Assembly: GCA_965644295.1 (NCBI GenBank)
Contig: CBFFRP010000011.1
Span: 62,001-126,000, forward strand
Length of the DNA stretch: 64,000 nucleotides
DNA from: Paraphysomonas bandaiensis
Taxonomy: Eukaryota; Chrysophyceae
Reading direction: 5' to 3'
Below the pieces are notes generated by a model. The model saw only the letters and a program-made list of their open reading frames with translations, was not told the DNA's origin and did no database searches. The translations under genes were made by a program, and so were the position numbers. Position 1 is the first letter of the stretch. Each line of letters starts with the position of its first letter. This document shows positions 46,771 to 61,600 of the stretch, piece after piece.

Positions 46771-47063
46771 TATTAGAATATGGACTGTATCCTAGTATAT
46801 TCAATGTGGTACTTGAAGACAATGTACGAGAATACAGTGAAGTATGGTGATGTGTAGATGCTGTTATGATATTGAGAAAACTGAAATAGTTTGCTCTTTC
46901 AAGATATGTTTAGTAGCGAAAGGTCTACAGAAGTAGTGATTTATGCATGGCACAAAACGAGCTTGTGTTGTTTAACACAATTCGTGTAAACGATATTAAT
47001 AAATCTATCTAGTCTAACAACTTAATCTCTCTTTGATCTAAGTAAAATGAGCATTTCCCAACA
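46771..47063 (+). repeat. 3' LTR of the copia element
   Basis: 293 bp, identical to the 5' LTR by eye, followed by the target duplication ATCTC at 47064-47068. Confidence 0.95.
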
Positions 47064-47068
47064 ATCTC

Positions 47069-49681
47069 AACTACCATCATAGATAGACGCTTCCTTATAC
47101 AGTCTAGTTATTTTAATTTTGCTAACATTGTTCCTAGTAGTAAATGTCTAATAATTCGTATTATGTCATTAGTTCATGTAATACTGTGAACCACTACTGT
47201 ATACGTCAAGCAACTGCCAATATTCAAATACCTTAAAATGCAGCTTTAAATTGCTTACAAAGTGTAGTGAATGTTTTATTATTAGAAATATGCGTTTAGG
47301 AGTCCGAACAAATTTAGCATTGCAATTTAACTAACCAATGTCCTTGAGGTGGGCCCATTCCCGGATGCCTGTTTATCAATTTCCCAGATGATGCTAAGTT
47401 CTTTTGATCTTCTTCATCTCATCTCTCGATACTTCTCACAAATGACACCACGCTGATATTTTGTAAAGATAGCAGCAGTGTGATCACCAGTTCTAACATG
47501 ATACAGTGCAGTTGTGTTGAATGGGCCATCTGGGTCTACATGTTATCTCACCCAGTGAAACATGATCTCAATATTCTTCTAAGTCACGAGCACTTTGGCA
47601 ATCCAGTAAAAATGGGGTGGGTTCGTACAGTCGAAGTCCCAGTTTGGTTAACGCCCCCCAGCAATTAATTGATATTAATTGGTGTGATAGTTATTGGATA
47701 TCGTTCACCAATTAGGCTGGCTTAATTGTATAGCATTTTAAGCTGATAGCACTGGTCATATGTACAAACTCATTTTTAGTTTTTGTATAAAAAGACGTAC
47801 GCGCATAGTCACTGGTGTGACAGTATTAGGGTCAAAATACACTTTAACCTCAGCAAGAGAAATAACATGTCTTAGAACAAACGGAGAACCTCCACAACGA
47901 TCGTCATGATACATAGTATAAACTCACTACACCGCAGAATTGAATCTGATACACCCTTATCTCGGTACTGTATCTACTATAGCACACTCAACATGTCAAT
48001 TCCCGTTCATCCAATTCCATATCGGACTGGCTACTATTGAATTCACCACTGCTGAGGTATGCGTCGTCGATGTTATCTGTCATATTGAAAGTATAAAATT
48101 AATAGGTTTGAAATTGCTGCTCCCACGGTCACAAAGCGGTCTCACTGGTGCAATTATGCATACTTACGCATGAAACAGACGTCCATCAAATTCAAACTGA
48201 CTCCAACGTCTTCCCTCCATTGTGGGCACTCGTCCAACACATGTATCCACGTTTTTACTGTTCTCCCGGGTGACTTCCGATAGTAGGAAACAGAGCGCCT
48301 TCTCCTCGGATGAAAACTTACTAGAAATTCACCTGACACTGCTTGTTATAATCTCTATGTCCTGGGTCAGGAGAAACCAAGCCTAGGCAGTAGACGTGTG
48401 GTAAGACATAACAGGCCTAATCACATTGCTCCGGATTGACAGTATAACTACATCATTCAATACTGTTGCCCTTGATCATATCTGCGACATATCATCATCT
48501 CATTAATCAATACACTGCATTTCATCAGATATGAGTTCGTGTAGAGCTGTTGCGAGTCGTTTCTCGATTCTAACGCGGGTTGCAACATCGTTTTATTAGC
48601 CTCACCTTATTCTGCTACCAATAGTTCTCCAGGTAAATTATAAACCCTGCAAATTTATATTCAAAACAATTCATACTGGGTTCTCCATGAAACCTACCAA
48701 TTAACCTAGATACCAAAGCACTAGCCAAAAAACTTTGTCGGGGTCGTCGATTGGCAGTATATCCTCTTCTCGGAAATATTGCTCCACTGTTTAAAGATTG
48801 CACTGATACACACATCTTTACTTTCCACCATTTCTCGAGAGCTTCCGTGCATTAGTTTCCCTGTCATGCCTTGTCCCTGGATGCGCTTGTCTCTCCTCTT
48901 GACATAGATCAACTATAGTTCTAATTCTTAGCCCAGTGTACAGTCCATGCTGATGAAATTGGGCAGTATCTTCCAGAAATCTGAACTACGACACGCTGCC
49001 ATGCTGTTTCTTAGAAGAAGCAACTTGCAAAACAACACGCTGTCAATTCATGATATTTCTCATTACTTATTGTCATTCACTACATTGATGTTGTCACCGC
49101 TAACAGCCAATGTTTTGCGATCTTAGATAGACATGATCTTCTACAGTCAAAATCATGCAGTTTCTCTAACCTAATACATTTAATTCTGGCATGAAGTGCT
49201 GTATTTTTCAAAAAACAGTTATAATCCAAAAGGCCTTAAAATACAGCTTTTAGTTGTTTAGAAATATTGTGAACACAACTCAAAGTGCGTTTCAATATTT
49301 GTCTGAGAAAAAGTATATGCTTGTCGTCTTGTTGTTGCTTAGTGTTTGTCGAACTTCGGTATACAAATGAGCTTATGTGATGAATGCAAAAACCTAAAAT
49401 AAAGTGTAATGCAATGTTTACAATGCAGTTGTATGTGAGGACGGACACATTTCAACGTTACTCTATTTCGGAAGGAAAATTCACTTCCCTTTTTTACAAG
49501 GTGTTTCAATTTCAATGTAATTCCAGAAGGTATTCAGAGTATTTCAGATGGTGACAAGTCAGGGCTTACCCTGCCTTTTAGGAAAAGACATTGTCTAAAG
49601 AGACATTACTGACATGAAGATTATATACACATTATAGTAAACTACATGACACCCTCATATACCACTTCAACACAGAATTCA
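47069..49681. other. intergenic stretch with transposon debris
   Basis: 2.6 kb between the copia element and the 3' end of the giant gene. A decayed copia RNase H fragment lies on the minus strand at about 47449-47580. Around 48155-48340 the minus strand has a short frame (VLDECPQWREDVGV) faintly like a retroelement C-terminus, which I do not assign. The rest shows no gene. Confidence 0.5.
47449..47580 (-). pseudogene. decayed copia RNase H fragment, antisense
   Basis: The minus-strand translation reads KNIEIMFHWVR, stop, HVDPDGPFNTTALYHVRTGD and AAIFTK. This lines up with the end of RNase H in the neighbouring intact copia (KHIDIKYHWVREHV ... ADIFTK) but is diverged and carries an internal stop. 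It is in the opposite orientation, so it is a remnant of a different, older copia insertion. Confidence 0.75.
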
Positions 49682-52600
49682 TTATAATGCCGCCGAAACA
49701 AACTGTCCTGACCCAATTTTATCCAATAGAGAAGTATCAACCGGAGCGCTCTCATCAGCACTAATTTGGCTGTCATCTACAGATCCCAAAGTACTTACAG
49801 ATTCCCCAATCGACTGCTTACCACGGAATCGTTTGTCTACTTTGACTGGTCTGTTAACGGAATGTGTAGGCTTCTCTCTCACAAGTAGATGTCCCAACGC
49901 AATAGCTTCACTGTGACACAACGGTGCTTCTCCATCTTCCATTGCAGCTACAAAAACGCTGAAAGATACTGGAGCAGAGTGCCTAGAGCGGCTACCTCCC
50001 GATGTATGGGGACGCACTCTGTCCTCTCCACTCAGAGATTTAATAGGATCCATGCACCGCGGAAGAGCACGCATATACACCTAAACCAAGCCAGGTTACA
50101 TTCATGATTTCACTTTACGACAAAGTAAGACTTTATGATACCTGCAGTTTCTTTTGCAAATCCCTGTATGATCCTAAACATCCCAACCACGCTTTCAGCT
50201 CAGCAACGGTTGTTCGTGGTTCTCTGTTATCATACGTAGGACGATTAGAGCCTGTGTCATCCACGCTGCCCCAGGCGCACATAGACAACAGCGCAGATGA
50301 TTCTGAGGGGTCAATCTCGTTTATACCTAAGCGGGACAGAAGACTGAAGAACGCTGTAGGTCCAATCCAGTCACCGTGATCTAGTCCCCTCACAGGCGTT
50401 GGTCGCATCAAGAGTTCTTCTATATAATCTGCTGCATTCATGCCGCGTTGGATTGACTGGTGCATTGACTTGTATCGACAAGTCGCCAGAAGTTTATACA
50501 ACCTAAACGTATTCTGTTCAGTACAAATACTTACAAACAAGCAACTAATCAGAACTCAAGGCGACTACAAACTAAGCAGTAAAGTATCATCACCTTATAC
50601 CAGACGCTGGAACAGCCTTCAGCCACTCGTCCTCCATTAACATCTGCAGAGTGCGCAATGGAACCATTCCTCCCCCCTTGGCATCTTCACCCCGACCACT
50701 TCCAGCAGCCACCAGCTTAATCAACATACAAAACTGACAGTACATGTCTTTCCCTGCAGTCTCCTCGGGTCCACCAGTGCGGGCAATGGCACTATTTAAT
50801 AAACCTGCTTCGATAGCAAGCTCTCCAAGCATTGTGGCTACATATTCAATTGGTACAATATCTCCTCTCAGTGGCTCAATGCCGTCTTTCAGCAAAATGG
50901 AATCATAGAAATGCTGCAACCAGCGACGCATCGGCGCAGGGCCATATACAAGGCAGAGCTGCTGCAATAGATGACACGCAGTGTTCTACACAAAATCGAA
51001 TGCAATTAGCACGTAGGCGCCAGAGTAGAAGAATGCACACCTTATCAAATGTCTCCGTGATACTCGATTTTAGGCCGACATCCAGCAGACCAGATATTTC
51101 AATCACTGTTTCTCCTGCAGTTGCCTTTTCTTCAGTGCTTCTCATCGCAGCCAGAGAGCGGTTGGAAGGAACCTTCGCACATTGTGCTAATACTTGCTCC
51201 ATGTACTCTCCAGCTGTCGATTCCTCCTCTGGAAATGAATACAGTACATTCGCAGTTCCACCTAGTGTGCTCTTCAACTGCTCGGGCGACTGAGATCGGG
51301 GTCTCCACATCATAGCCTCGTGGGTCTCAGAGTGGCTCATGCTTGGAGATGAAATGTACCCGTCAGTATTCCCTAGCCCTGGAATTCGCATCTTCATATC
51401 AGACATCGGACTCAATTGGTCTAATTCAGCGCTTGACACAATACCTCCCTGATGGATACGATCAGATTTTGCAGTTGGTGACTTATTTCCCCGCGTAGGT
51501 GATGAGTATTGTTCTGAATGTCCGTCAGCGCATAAGCCAATGGAAACGCATAACATGATACCTGATCGCACATTTCCAATGCGTCCCATACTTCTTCGCC
51601 GGAACATTCTTTGAATTTTCGTCGACGCCTCATCCATCTGTCTGCTACTGACTTGGGGTGGGGGCTGCTGATTGCTCGCAATACCTGTAGTACGAGGTGA
51701 CTGCCCAGCTATACGATGTGTAGGACTACGCGGCGTCTGGGCTTTACTGGAGGGAGAACCTGGTGGTCGTGGAGATGAGAATAGGTGTTTCTGGGATACG
51801 GGGTCATTCCCTTGTTGCTGCCTAAGAGCAGTGAACACTTCCATATCCGATCTGGGGGTGTGCAAGACTCCAGCACCTCCAGGAGAAGGAGCTTGAATCA
51901 ATTCTTTTGGCTTCGAAGAACCGTAGGGTGTACCCGGGAGAGCCGGTCGTGAAATAGATAGCTTAGAGCTACTAAACAACTCCGACGCTTTTGCACCTTG
52001 CAACATATCGCTCGTCGAAGCAGGTTCAGTACTGACAAGTGAAGCTTTCTCACTGCGCTCAGATACAGGGGCAGAAGGCACAAGTGCAGGTGCGAGTTGA
52101 GCAAATTTGCCAACCAGTGCACGTTCCAACTAGATTAATTTGTTGAAATTCATGAGAAGAGAGGCTTCATGAAATACATAGAAACTTACCTGTAGCATCG
52201 GAGCTTTACCTTTGAGTTCAGGTTGCGTTAACTCAGCAACAAGAAGACGCAATGCACCCATAACCCTCTGTTCGGCCTTCATATGCTTCACAAACTCTCG
52301 TCCACGCCGACCTCTGCATATGGCCTGAATGCGTGTCGCCGCAAGATCCCTTTAGGCATAGATACAAATTAAAGCCATTCATTCAAGCGGCTCGGCACCG
52401 TACCTGATTTCTTCTTCGCTCTTTGCTTTCGCAAACTTGCCAGCTCGAAGAGCATGTCTTCGCTTTTGAAGGTCTACGGATGCGAGCGCGCGAACACGGA
52501 GAAGTTCTGCAAGTCGGTCCCTCAGCTGCACCGCCTGCTCGCAGAGTTCCATGATCTGTGCATGCCTGAGAGTATACCCTCTTGACAAAAGAAAATATAG

Positions 52601-55600
52601 AAAACATTCTAGACTAACCGCTTTTCTGGACTTATCATTGACTTCTTTGCGAGAGCATTCAGCAGTTCCTCCCCCTTCACCTAAGCACACTTGAGATCCA
52701 CTCCAATGCACATGTTTCACATACCTCCCCTAAGAGTTCGTTTGCCTTTAACTCCGCCATCGAGAGTAAAACTTCTTCACGGTTTTCACGAGTGAAGGTA
52801 ATATCTCGACTTACATTGTCAAGAGTGTTGGTACCTACGCCAGGTTGGTCACCTCTATCTTCCTTCGGGCCACCCTACATGCTGTAAGGAGTGGTGCATC
52901 CGGTACGCATACAACGTACCTGTCTTTGCTGTGTAGCATATGCTACCCACAGTAAGGATTCCCTCTCATACACTTCCTGTTTTGAAGCTTGAAGTGGATT
53001 GATTCTCGCGTATTTATTGGGTTTATCTTTTTTTCCTGATTGGCCTTCGAGAAGCTTCTTGTCATCATGCAGACTGTAATCTAGGTCTCGAACATTCATT
53101 AGAGCTGTATCAAGTCCAAGACCTGTTGCACGAAATCTATCGTTGGCGTCATGCACAGGATGATGCATGGCCCCACATAGCATGGAGGAATAAGCTATTG
53201 CACCCCAATTGGACTTCTCTCGAATCGCCTTCGTAATCACAAGTCAAAGCATGTCATCGGTAGCAAGGCATAGCGCATTATATAATACACTACGAAATAT
53301 ATATTGCAATAAAATTTTAACTAACCTTAACGGTCTTTAAGTGACCTCCAATGGCGCTGTGAATGCTATTTTCAGAGCGATCATGTTTATTATCGAAAGG
53401 AGGTATATCACAAAGGATATCTCTCACACTGGCTTCATAGGTACCACGATCTTTCTTCTATGAAGACAAAAGTCATCGCATAATCACACGACATCTAAAC
53501 AATGAAAAGTAACATACCATTTCAGTGTTTTCGTGGAGGTTTCCATGTTGCCGTGTTTCACGACTGCTTTTTATCCCCGCCATGCTGCCATTAATTGCCT
53601 GTCGTGCATCTTCAAGCGATAACAATGGTTTTTTACGACCAGTAAGATGATCCAAGAGCCTTTTAGACCGGGAAAGAGATTCCATTCGCACACTCTATGG
53701 ACATCTAATAAACACAGAGCAAACACGTAATATATATCAACATACTTGATTCTCCTTCCATTGCGACTGAGATGTCAAGTACTCGTCAAGCAACACGGCT
53801 GCCTGCTGCTTTGACTGAAAGTACTCCTGAAATTTTCTGCGGGGGTTTGAGCGCCCTTCCATATTACTCCCCGCAACTCCCCTGGAAGGTTTAGCTCCAG
53901 GATGGGTGTAGTCAATTTCGTACTGTTGTCTGTACAAATTGTCCTTTTCTATTTGCTTCTTCTTGGCTTCATCCTTAACACGGTCCATTAGCTGAACCAA
54001 TGATAATGCATCAGGAGCTGCCAGGGAATTCTCACAATCATCTGAAACCACTTATCCACAGAGGTCTACAAATTGCTTATTACTACCTACCTAATTCGAG
54101 CACAGGGATTCGACGAGAGGTAATGGCGTTAAAATGTTCCAGCATTTCGGCCTGAAGCTGTGAGATTTTAGCTTCAGTCTCATCTGCTTCGCCGCTACGT
54201 TTCCTCTCGTTTTCTTTTGGGTCTGATACGCACATCATTACTATACCACTGAAAACAACAGTAATATCTACCTTTGGATGTCTGTAATTTCTTTTTTTCT
54301 CGGGCTGCAAGCATCAATCGTCGTTTCCTCCAGCATTTTTGAATTATTCTGTAATTAACACGTTACTACCTCATGTTCACGTTCTTGTAAGCTTACTTGG
54401 CTGATGATCCGCTTCGTAGTCTCTCAAATTCCAAGAAATTTTGCACTGGGAGGTGTCTCAGCAGTGCGAGTTCCTTCTCTTGATTTCTAATACGTCTGTA
54501 CGATGGCAATCAACCAAACCTAGATTAATATTCGTGAGTGTTACCGTAGCCGTTTAGCACGCTCTTTCTCTTGCTGGATACAAATTTTCATTCGATTTAG
54601 ATCTTCTTTGTACTTGATCCGATTCAACCGACCGCGGGAAACACGTTGAATCTCTACAGCTGCGATCCGCTCACGTTTGCGTTGTTTACGAGTTCGCCTG
54701 CCATTATTACATCTTGTCATCATATAAAAACGCACGAGTGCAACATTCATACCATCCTCTGTAGGTACTCTGTAGCTTCAATACAGCTGAGGGAGGTTCA
54801 AGTATTTTCTTTCCTCCGACATGCCCTTGTTCAACTGCTCGCTGGCGTTTTTTTCTTCGTATGCGTCTCTGACGAGGAGCAGAAGCGGCTTCCAGGTCTA
54901 AAAGATTTTTTCTTAAGTCCGATGGTAGAAGTACTCTAGATAGTGCGATTACGAATTGTGTAACGGTGATGTATCGCTTGTCACCAACACTCCTCGGGTC
55001 AGGCTGATGAGATGCATCGTCAGATTTACTCTCAATATTAATACGCGTCTCCTTAGAACCCGCAGAGTTGCTTTCGATTGGAAGTAATAAAAGCTCCAAC
55101 AGATCGTCTACATTCGCTGACCCTTGTTCTGTTTTCTCATTCGAAGAAATACTCGTCGATTGGGACATTTTATTAAACAAAGCTTTCTTGAGCTCTTCTA
55201 TATTCGAAAAAATTTGCTTCGCACATTCGTCATTCACACAATATCCAAAAGCAGCACAAAAACGTCGAAATCCATTAAGACCTATTCTTTTAGTCATGCC
55301 AGGAGGCCTAAAAGTAACAGAGGACTTGTCCAATGCATCAACCTGAGCGGCATTGTGAAGTATGGCAACTAATCGGGACTCTTCAATAAGGCCTTCACGG
55401 ATAAGAGTACGTATGTTCATAATCAATTGTTTGAAGGAACTCACTGAGCCGGAGGCGTCAGACTTAGAGGCATTTTCTGTGCATTTAGATGAATGCAACA
55501 CCATGTCTCGCACTGCCTCTACGAAAGGGTGGTTCTTAACATCGTTTTCACCAGAAGAAAGAGGCGTAGACTTGCTTGTATAATTCTCAAAAGTGGTCGT

Positions 55601-58600
55601 AAGAAGTTGCTGAACATCGCTGATATCTATTAGTCTTAGATCTGTTTCGCACTTCAGAGTGTGTAATTCTTTCGGATTACGAAACTTCGTACTGCACAGT
55701 CCAAGCGCATCAAGAACTAAAACATAGTCATGGAGATTAAATACCGCACAGGCCTCGCGCTGCCGTGACCAACTACCAAAATATTTACATAACATGCTAA
55801 TGTCAGAAACATCTTTCGACCCACTGAAAGAATCAACCTTCTCAAATACAGGATAGAAGACTTCAACAACAGCTTCACAAAACATTTTATAGACAGCATC
55901 CGATTGACGTTCTAACCCAATATAATGAAGCCAAAGATTCATATCGATAGTAAAATCCGTGTCACCTTCAGGTGACACTACTTTCCCGTCAAGTAAATCA
56001 AGAAACTCCAAATAATCTATCTCGCCATCGTTCGTGGAATCACAGTGCCTAAACACCACTGAGACCTCCTCCTCACTCAAATCCAAACCCAATGAATCTA
56101 GACCCTTGCGAAACTCAGTGAGATCTACAGTCTTACTATCATCTGTATCCAAGTCTGCAAACAATGCCTTCAACTTGTTCCGACTTGCCTCACGACCACC
56201 TGCCTCGCGATTCAGCTTGTGCTGGATGGCTGGTATCAACTCTTCAAAACTGCGAGCACGCTTACCAGAACCACTACCAGATTTAATTGGACGTAACATT
56301 TTCGAAGAAACCCCCTTCTCTGAATCACCATCATCATAGTCAACGTTATATAACATCTCCACCTTGCCGCCTACTTTCTTCTGACTGCGACCCACTATTA
56401 TACCAGAAAACCAAGTACCCTCCCCACCAAAGTTACCCTCTACCTTATCACCAACTGAAAACTGAGTTGAACCTGATGACGCCGAACCGCTACCCGAAGG
56501 CTTCCCGTCAAGTAAATCAAGAAACTCCAAATAATCTATCTCGCCGTCGTTCGTGGAATCACAGTGCCTAAACACCACTGAGACCTCCTCCTCACTCAAA
56601 TCCAAACCCAATGAATCTAGACCCTTGCGAAACTCAGTGAGATCTACAGTCTTACTATCATCTGTGTCCAAGTCTGCAAACAATGCCTTCAACTTGTTCC
56701 GACTTGCCTCACGACCACCTGCCTCGCGATTCAGTTTGTGCTGGATGGCTGGTATCAACTCTTCAAAACTGCGAGCACGCTTACCAGAACCACTACCAGA
56801 TTTAATTGGACGTAACATTTTCGAAGAAACCCCCTTCTCTGAATCACCATCATCATAGTCAACGTTATATAACATCTCCACCTTGCCGCCTACTTTCTTC
56901 TGACTGCGACCCACTATTATACCAGGAAACCAAGTACCCTCCCCACCAAAGTTACCCTCTACCTTATCACCAACTGAAAACTGAGTTGAACCTGATGACG
57001 CCGAACCGCTACCCGAAGGCTTCCCGTCAAGTAAATCAAGAAACTCCAAATAATCTATCTCGCCATCGTTCGTGGAATCACAGTGCCTAAACACCACTGA
57101 GACCTCCTCCTCACTCAAATCCAAACCCAATGAATCTAGACCCTTGCGAAACTCAGTGAGATCTACAGTCTTACTATCATCTGTATCCAAGTCTGCAAAC
57201 AATGCCTTCAACTTGTTCCGACTTGCCTCACGACCACCTGCCTCGCGATTCAGCTTGTGCTGGATGGCTGGTATCAACTCTTCAAAACTGCGAGCACGCT
57301 TACCAGAACCACTACCAGATTTAATTGGACGTAACATTTTCGAAGAAACCCCCTTCTCTGAATCACCATCATCATAGTCAACGTTATATAACATCTCCAC
57401 CTTGCCGCCTACTTTCTTCTGACTGCGACCCACTATTATACCAGGAAACCAAGTACCCTCCCCACCAAAGTTACCCTCTACCTTATCACCAACTGAAAAC
57501 TGAGTTGAACCTGATGACGCCGAACCGCTACCCGAAGGCTTCCCGTCAAGTAAATCAAGAAACTCCAAATAATCTATCTCGCCATCGTTCGTGGAATCAC
57601 AGTGCCTAAACACCACTGAGACCTCCTCCTCACTCAAATCCAAACCCAATGAATCTAGACCCTTGCGAAACTCAGTGAGATCTACAGTCTTACTATCATC
57701 TGTATCCAAGTCTGCAAACAATGCCTTCAACTTGTTCCGACTTGCCTCACGACCACCTGCCTCGCGATTCAGCTTGTGCTGGATGGCTGGTATCAACTCT
57801 TCAAAACTGCGAGCACGCTTACCAGAACCACTACCAGATTTAATTGGACGTAACATTTTCGAAGAAACCCCCTTCTCTGAATCACCATCATCATAGTCAA
57901 CGTTATATAACATCTCCACCTTGCCGCCTATTTTCTTCTGACTGCGACCCACTATTATACCAGGAAACCAAGTACCCTCCCCACCAAAGTTACCCTCTAC
58001 CTTATCACCAACTGAAAACTGAGTTGAACCTGATGACGCCGAACCGCTACCCGAAGGCTTCCCGTCAAGTAAATCAAGAAACTCCAAATAATCTATCTCG
58101 CCATCGTTCGTGGAATCACAGTGCCTAAACACCACTGAGACCTCCTCCTCACTCAAATCCAAACCCAATGAATCTAGACCCTTGCGAAACTCAGTGAGAT
58201 CTACAGTCTTACTATCATCTGTATCCAAGTCTGCAAACAATGCCTTCAACTTGTTCCGACTTGCCTCACGACCACCTGCCTCGCGATTCAGCTTGTGCTG
58301 GATGGCTGGTATCAACTCTTCAAAACTGCGAGCACGCTTACCAGAACCACTACCAGATTTAATTGGACGTAACATTTTCGAAGAAACCCCCTTCTCTGAA
58401 TCACCATCATCATAGTCAACGTTATATAACATCTCCACCTTGCCGCCTACTTTCTTCTGACTGCGACCCACTATTATACCAGGAAACCAAGTACCCTCCC
58501 CACCAAAGTTACCCTCTACCTTATCACCAACTGAAAACTGAGTTGAACCTGATGACGCCGAACCGCTACCCGAAGGCTTCCCGTCAAGTAAATCAAGAAA

Positions 58601-61600
58601 CTCCAAATAATCTATCTCGCCATCGTTCGTGGAATCACAGTGCCTAAACACCACTGAGACCTCCTCCTCACTCAAATCCAAACCCAATGAATCTAGACCC
58701 TTGCGAAACTCAGTGAGATCTACAGTCTTACTATCATCTGTATCCAAGTCTGCAAACAATGCCTTCAACTTGTTCCGACTTGCCTCACGACCACCTGCCT
58801 CGCGATTCAGCTTGTGCTGGATGGCTGGTATCAACTCTTCAAAACTGCGAGCACGCTTACCAGAACCACTACCAGATTTAATTGGACGTAACATTTTCGA
58901 AGAAACCCCCTTCTCTGAATCACCATCATCATAGTCAACGTTATATAACATCTCCACCTTGCCGCCTACTTTCTTCTGACTGCGACCCACTATTATACCA
59001 GGAAACCAAGTACCCTCCCCACCAAAGTCACCCTCTACCTTATCACCAACTGAAAACTGAGTTGAACCTGATGACGCCGAACCGCTACCCGAAGGCTTCC
59101 CGTCAAGTAAATCAAGAAACTCCAAATAATCTATCTCGCCATCGTTCGTGGAATCACAGTGCCTAAACACCACTGAGACCTCCTCCTCACTCAAATCCAA
59201 ACCCAATGAATCTAGACCCTTGCGAAACTCAGTGAGGTCTACAGTCTTACTATCATCTGTGTCCAAGTCTGCAAACAATGCCTTCAACTTGTTCCGACTT
59301 GCCTCACGACCACCTGCCTCGCGATTCAGCTTGTGCTGGATGGCTGGTATCAACTCTTCAAAACTGCGAGCCTGTAGGGTCTGCTTCATTTCGATTTTTG
59401 ACGGTGTATGTCGTTTTATACTTTCCGTTCTTCTCAGGTCTATGGCTTTGTACTTGCCAGAATAATAGTCAAACACTCTATGGTGAAGTGAACTTGTGTC
59501 TTGCCCAAGATTTAATGAAGAAATGACATGGCCGAATTCATTTTCATCAAGATGATCTGGTAGTGTGGTCATCAATTCCATACCTTTTTTTTCATCTATA
59601 ACTTCGGCACGTGTACTGTTATTTGTTTTGTTACGTCGCAATTTGCATTCCGTAATACTTCGATCAATTATATCATTGAATTCAAACGGACTATTTGAAA
59701 ACTTCGATAATACCATCTCCTTTAACTCTTCATTGGACCTCTCATACATCAGTAACTCCATATCAATCTCATCAACATATAAAAAATCAATAAAACTCGC
59801 AAAAGACAAACGAGAACTTCCTGCAGAGAGCAAGCGTGTAAAAACCACTGAGACCTCATCCTCACTCAAATCCAAACCCAATGAATCTAGACCCTTGCGA
59901 AACTCAGTGAGATCTACAGTCTTACTATCATCTGTGTCCAAGTCTGCAAACAATGCCTTCAACTTGTTCCGACTTGCCTCACGACCACCTGCCTCGCGAT
60001 TCAGCTTGTGCTGGATGGCTGGTATCAACTCTTCAAAACTGCGAGCACGCTTACCAGAACCACTACCAGATTTAATTGGACGTAACATTTTCGAAGAAAC
60101 CCCCTTCTCTGAATCACCATCATCATAGTCAACGTTATATAACATCTCCACCTTGCCGCCTACTTTCTTCTGAATGCGACCCACTATTATACCAGGAAAC
60201 CAAGTACCCTCCCCACCAAAGTTACCCTCTACCTTATCACCAACTGAAAACTGAGTTGAACCTGATGACGCCGAACCGCTACCCGAAGGCTTCCCGTCAA
60301 GTAAATCAAGAAACTCCAAATAATCTATCTCGCCATTGTTCGTGGAATCACAGTGCCTAAACACCACTGAGACCTCCTCCTCACTCAAATCCAAACCCAA
60401 TGAATCTAGACCCTTGCGAAACTCAGTGAGGTCTACAGTCTTACTATCATCTGTGTCCAAGTCTGCAAACAATGCCTTCAACTTGTTCCGACTTGCCTCA
60501 CGACCACCTGCCTCGCGATTCAGCTTGTGCTGGATGGCTGGTATCAACTCTTCAAAACTGCGAGCACGCTTACCAGAACCACTACCAGATTTAATTGGAC
60601 GTAACATTTTCGAAGAAACCCCCTTCTCTGAATCACCATTATCATAGTCAACGTTATATAACATCTCCACCTTGCCGCCTACTTTCTTCTGACTGCGACC
60701 CACTATTATACCAGGAAACCAAGTACCCTCCCCACCAAAGTTACCCTCTACCTTATCACCAACTGAAAACTGAGTTGAACCTGATGACGCCGAACCGCTA
60801 CCCGAAGGCTTCCCGTCAAGTAAATCAAGAAACTCCAAATAATCTATCTCGCCGTCGTTCGTGGAATCACAGTGCCTAAACACCACTGAGACCTCCTCCT
60901 CACTCAAATCCAAACCCAATGAATCTAGACCCTTGCGAAACTCAGTGAGGTCTACAGTCTTACTATCATCTGTGTCCAAGTCTGCAAACAATGCCTTCAA
61001 CTTGTTCCGACTTGCCTCACGACCACCTGCCTCGCGATTCAGCTTGTGCTGGATGGCTGGTATCAACTCTTCAAAACTGCGAGCACGCTTACCAGAACCA
61101 CTACCAGATTTAATTGGACGTAACATTTTCGAAGAAACCCCCTTCTCTGAATCACCATCATCATAGTCAACGTTATATAACATCTCCACCTTGCCGCCTA
61201 CTTTCTTCTGACTGCGACCCACTATTATACCAGGAAACCAAGTACCCTCCCCACCAAAGTTACCCTCTACCTTATCACCAACTGAAAACTGAGTTGAACC
61301 TGATGACGCCGAACCGCTACCCGAAGGCTTCCCGTCAAGTAAATCAAGAAACTCCAAATAATCTATCTCGCCATCGTTCGTGGAATCACAGTGCCTAAAC
61401 ACCACCGAGACCTCCTCCTCACTCAAATCCAAACCCAATGAATCTAGACCCTTGCGAAACTCAGTGAGGTCTACAGTCTTACTATCATCTGTGTCCAAGT
61501 CTGCAAACAATGCCTTCAACTTGTTCCGACTTGCCTCACGACCACCTGCCTCGCGATTCAGCTTGTGCTGGATGGCTGGTATCAACTCTTCAAAACTGCG

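Larger units (their letters stand above)
41610..47063 (+). mobile_element. complete Ty1/copia LTR retrotransposon (5,454 bp)
   Basis: Two 293-bp LTRs (41610-41902 and 46771-47063) appear identical base for base and are flanked by a 5-bp target duplication ATCTC (41605-41609, 47064-47068). One long frame contains gag, zinc knuckle, protease, integrase, reverse transcriptase and RNase H in copia order (integrase before reverse transcriptase). A purine-rich GAGTGGGAG directly precedes the 3' LTR and can serve as polypurine tract. Identical LTRs point to a very recent insertion. The LTRs begin TATTAG and end AACA rather than TG...CA. Confidence 0.97.

Noticed and set aside
48154-48339. Minus-strand frame faintly like a retroelement C-terminus (VLDECPQWREDVGV)
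   Set aside because: Only about 60 codons and one weak motif; not enough for a call.
49682-54753. A row of about ten separate small minus-strand genes
   Set aside because: Every gap is a short GT-AG intron that joins neighbouring frames in phase, and IQ motifs continue across junctions; one gene explains them all.
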